Part shown: positions 5,790-6,711 of the stretch, piece after piece
How the letters are laid out: every line of letters starts with the position of its first letter
Numbering within the stretch: the stretch's first letter is position 1
Source: Lachnospiraceae bacterium
GTDB taxonomy: Bacteria; Bacillota; Clostridia; Lachnospirales; Lachnospiraceae
Length of the DNA: 6,711 bases
Assembly: GCA_017961385.1 (NCBI GenBank)
Contig: JAGCXJ010000033.1
Location: 1 to 6,711, forward strand
Direction of reading: 5' to 3'
Translations under genes and position numbers: made by a program
Notes under the pieces: generated by a model
The model's database searches: none
What the model saw: only the letters and a program-made list of their open reading frames with translations
Told to the model about the DNA's origin: nothing

Positions 5790-5809
5790 ATTTGTCAAAA
5801 ACGACAAAT
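5790..5809. promoter_or_regulatory. Operator-like inverted repeat upstream of xylB
   Basis: ATTTGTC and GACAAAT are perfect 7-bp arms separated by AAAAAC, a 20-bp element typical in size for a dimeric LacI-family operator. It lies about 25 bp upstream of the xylB -35 box and about 43 bp upstream of the regulator -35, so it could serve either divergent gene. Assignment to the adjacent regulator is inference. Confidence 0.5.
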
Positions 5810-5825
5810 CGAAATCATTAATCAT

Positions 5826-5841
5826 AAGTATACTTGCAAGT
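5826..5841. repeat. Two overlapping 10-bp palindromes covering the xylB -35
   Basis: AAGTATACTT (5826-5835) and ACTTGCAAGT (5832-5841) are both perfect palindromes sharing one half-site. This gives three alternating AAGT/ACTT half-sites at a 6-bp period. The second palindrome contains the whole -35 box TTGCAA, so a protein bound here would block RNA polymerase. Confidence 0.45.
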
Positions 5842-5862
5842 TCAAACGCTAGGATTTATTAT
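5834..5862 (+). promoter_or_regulatory. Sigma-A promoter of xylB
   Basis: TTGCAA (5834-5839) and TATTAT (5857-5862) are separated by exactly 17 bp, each matching 5 or nearly 5 of 6 consensus positions. Transcription should start near 5869, giving a leader of about 57 nt that begins with a GC-rich hairpin. The -35 is embedded in a palindrome. Confidence 0.65.
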
Positions 5863-5869
5863 TAAAAGG

Positions 5870-5901
5870 TGCACGCACACCAGTGCGCGCAACGATTTTT
5901 T
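5870..5901 (+). promoter_or_regulatory. GC-rich leader hairpin followed by six T upstream of xylB (attenuator- or operator-like)
   Basis: TGCACGCAC (5870-5878) and GTGCGCGCA (5883-5891) pair over 9 bp with one A-C mismatch and an ACCA loop. A run of six T follows at 5896-5901, four bases after the stem. The layout resembles an intrinsic terminator, but it starts at or next to the predicted +1, leaving no room for an upstream antiterminator. It could also be a DNA operator overlapping the start site, a 5' mRNA-stabilising hairpin, or a stop for transcription entering from upstream. Confidence 0.5.
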
Positions 5902-5913
5902 AACACCGCTTTT

Positions 5914-5920
5914 AAGGAGG
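5914..5920 (+). promoter_or_regulatory. Strong ribosome binding site of xylB
   Basis: AAGGAGG is a full match to the anti-Shine-Dalgarno sequence and lies 5 nt before the ATG at 5926. It fixes the start and suggests high translation. Confidence 0.85.
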
Positions 5921-5925
5921 ACAAT

Positions 5926-6711
5926 ATGTATTATATTGGTGTAGATCTCGGAACATCGGCAGTAAAATTGCTTCTCATGGATGGAAAAGGAGCGATTAAG
6001 AATATCGTATCAAAGGAGTATCCGTTAAGCTTCCCCAAGCCGGGCTGGTCTGAACAGAATCCCGAAGACTGGGATACACAGGTAATGGCAGGCATCAAGG
6101 AGCTCATAGCAGACATAGACGGAAACGAAGTAGCCGGAATCAGCTTCGGCGGACAGATGCACGGTCTTGTTATCCTCGATAAGGATGACAACGTGATCCG
6201 TCCCGCAATACTTTGGAATGACGGACGTACTACTAAGGAATGTGATTACCTTAACAACACGATCGGAAAAGACAAGCTCTCTGAATATACAGCAAATATC
6301 GCATTTGCAGGATTTACAGCTCCCAAGATCCTTTGGGTGAAGGAGAATGAGCCTGAGAACTTTGCAAAGATAGCAAAGATCATGCTCCCCAAGGATTACA
6401 TTGCATACAGATTATCCGGCGTACACTGCACGGATGTTTCGGATGCATCAGGAATGCTTCTGTTTGACGTAAAGAACAGAACATGGTCTAAGGAAATGTG
6501 CGAGATCTGCTCTGTCAAGGAAGAACAGCTTGCAAAGATCTTTGAAAGCTACGAGACAGTAGGAAACATCCTTCCCGATGTAGCAAAGAAGCTCGGTATT
6601 TCCGAAAACTGCAAGATCGTTGCCGGTGCAGGCGACAATGCTGCAGCAGCAGTAGGAACCGGAACTGTTGGCGACGGTGCCTGCAACATCTCTCTGGGAA
6701 CGAGCGGAACG
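5926..6711 (+). CDS. xylB: Xylulokinase, N-terminal 262 residues (gene runs past the window end)
   Basis: XylB phosphorylates D-xylulose to D-xylulose 5-phosphate with ATP, feeding the pentose phosphate pathway. The frame is open from the ATG at 5926 to the last base, giving 262 of the usual roughly 480-500 residues; the missing part is the window edge, not a truncation. The FGGY-kinase phosphate-binding loop DLGTSAVK is at 7-14. GISFGGQMHGLV at 71-82 includes the xylulokinase-typical MHG (78-80), which contacts the sugar. LWNDGRT is at 96-102. The catalytic base is D237 in AGAGDNAAAAVG (233-244), matching D233 of E. coli XylB, and the second ATP-site motif SLGTSGT ends the visible part (256-262). 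The QMHG and GDNAA motifs favour xylulokinase over glycerol or gluconate kinases. The gene diverges from the LacI-type regulator across 262 bp and has its own promoter, leader hairpin and strong ribosome binding site. Xylose isomerase is not in the window and may lie downstream. Confidence 0.95.
   Translation, partial: MYYIGVDLGTSAVKLLLMDGKGAIKNIVSKEYPLSFPKPGWSEQNPEDWDTQVMAGIKELIADIDGNEVAGISFGGQMHGLVILDKDDNVIRPAILWNDGRTTKECDYLNNTIGKDKLSEYTANIAFAGFTAPKILWVKENEPENFAKIAKIMLPKDYIAYRLSGVHCTDVSDASGMLLFDVKNRTWSKEMCEICSVKEEQLAKIFESYETVGNILPDVAKKLGISENCKIVAGAGDNAAAAVGTGTVGDGACNISLGTSGT

Noticed and set aside
5931..6191. 86-codon minus-strand frame inside xylB
   Set aside because: It is fully antisense to a clear FGGY kinase coding sequence with strong motifs; no independent support.
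1..6711. CRISPR arrays, insertion sequences, toxin-antitoxin or defence genes
   Set aside because: No spaced repeat array, transposase-like frame or terminal repeats were seen; all major frames are metabolic or regulatory.

Overview
The window looks like a chromosomal segment of an anaerobic, moderately AT-rich Firmicute, most likely a gut or rumen Clostridium relative (Lachnospiraceae such as Butyrivibrio or Roseburia). This is inferred from strong AGGAGG-type ribosome binding sites, AT-rich intergenic regions, frequent AGA/ATA codons, and a GH39 xylosidase next to a xylulokinase. No sequence search was possible, so the genus is a guess.

Left part (1-2575). A tRNA-Arg(ACG) gene on the minus strand has its own promoter and a terminator-like hairpin. 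Diverging from it are a 116-residue single-domain cupin and then glmS, which encodes the complete glucosamine-6-phosphate synthase (612 aa, GTG start). glmS ends at a 14-bp perfect bidirectional terminator.

Middle part (2573-3133). A 96-residue protein of unknown function is encoded on the minus strand, convergent with glmS, with its stop codon inside the shared terminator. A 270-bp AT-rich intergenic region follows. It holds divergent promoter-like sequences, a 14-bp palindrome and a pair of direct repeats.

Right part (3134-6711). This is a xylan/xylose utilisation cluster. It contains a cytoplasmic GH39 beta-xylosidase (xynB-like, 499 aa), a LacI-type regulator with an RbsB-like sugar-binding domain (342 aa, minus strand), and the first 262 residues of xylulokinase (xylB), which runs off the window. 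The expected flow is that imported xylo-oligosaccharides are cut to xylose by the xylosidase, xylose is isomerised by a xylose isomerase (not in this window), and xylulose is phosphorylated by XylB. The regulator probably senses a sugar of this pathway. xynB and the regulator gene converge with one base between their stop codons. The regulator gene and xylB diverge across 262 bp that are rich in inverted repeats.

Most of the window is ordinary metabolism, and I do not see a clearly new biological system. The most interesting parts are the palindrome-dense regulator/xylB intergenic region, the GC-rich hairpin plus T-run at the start of the xylB transcript, the 1-bp convergent junction with a hairpin across it, and the unrecognised 96-residue protein.
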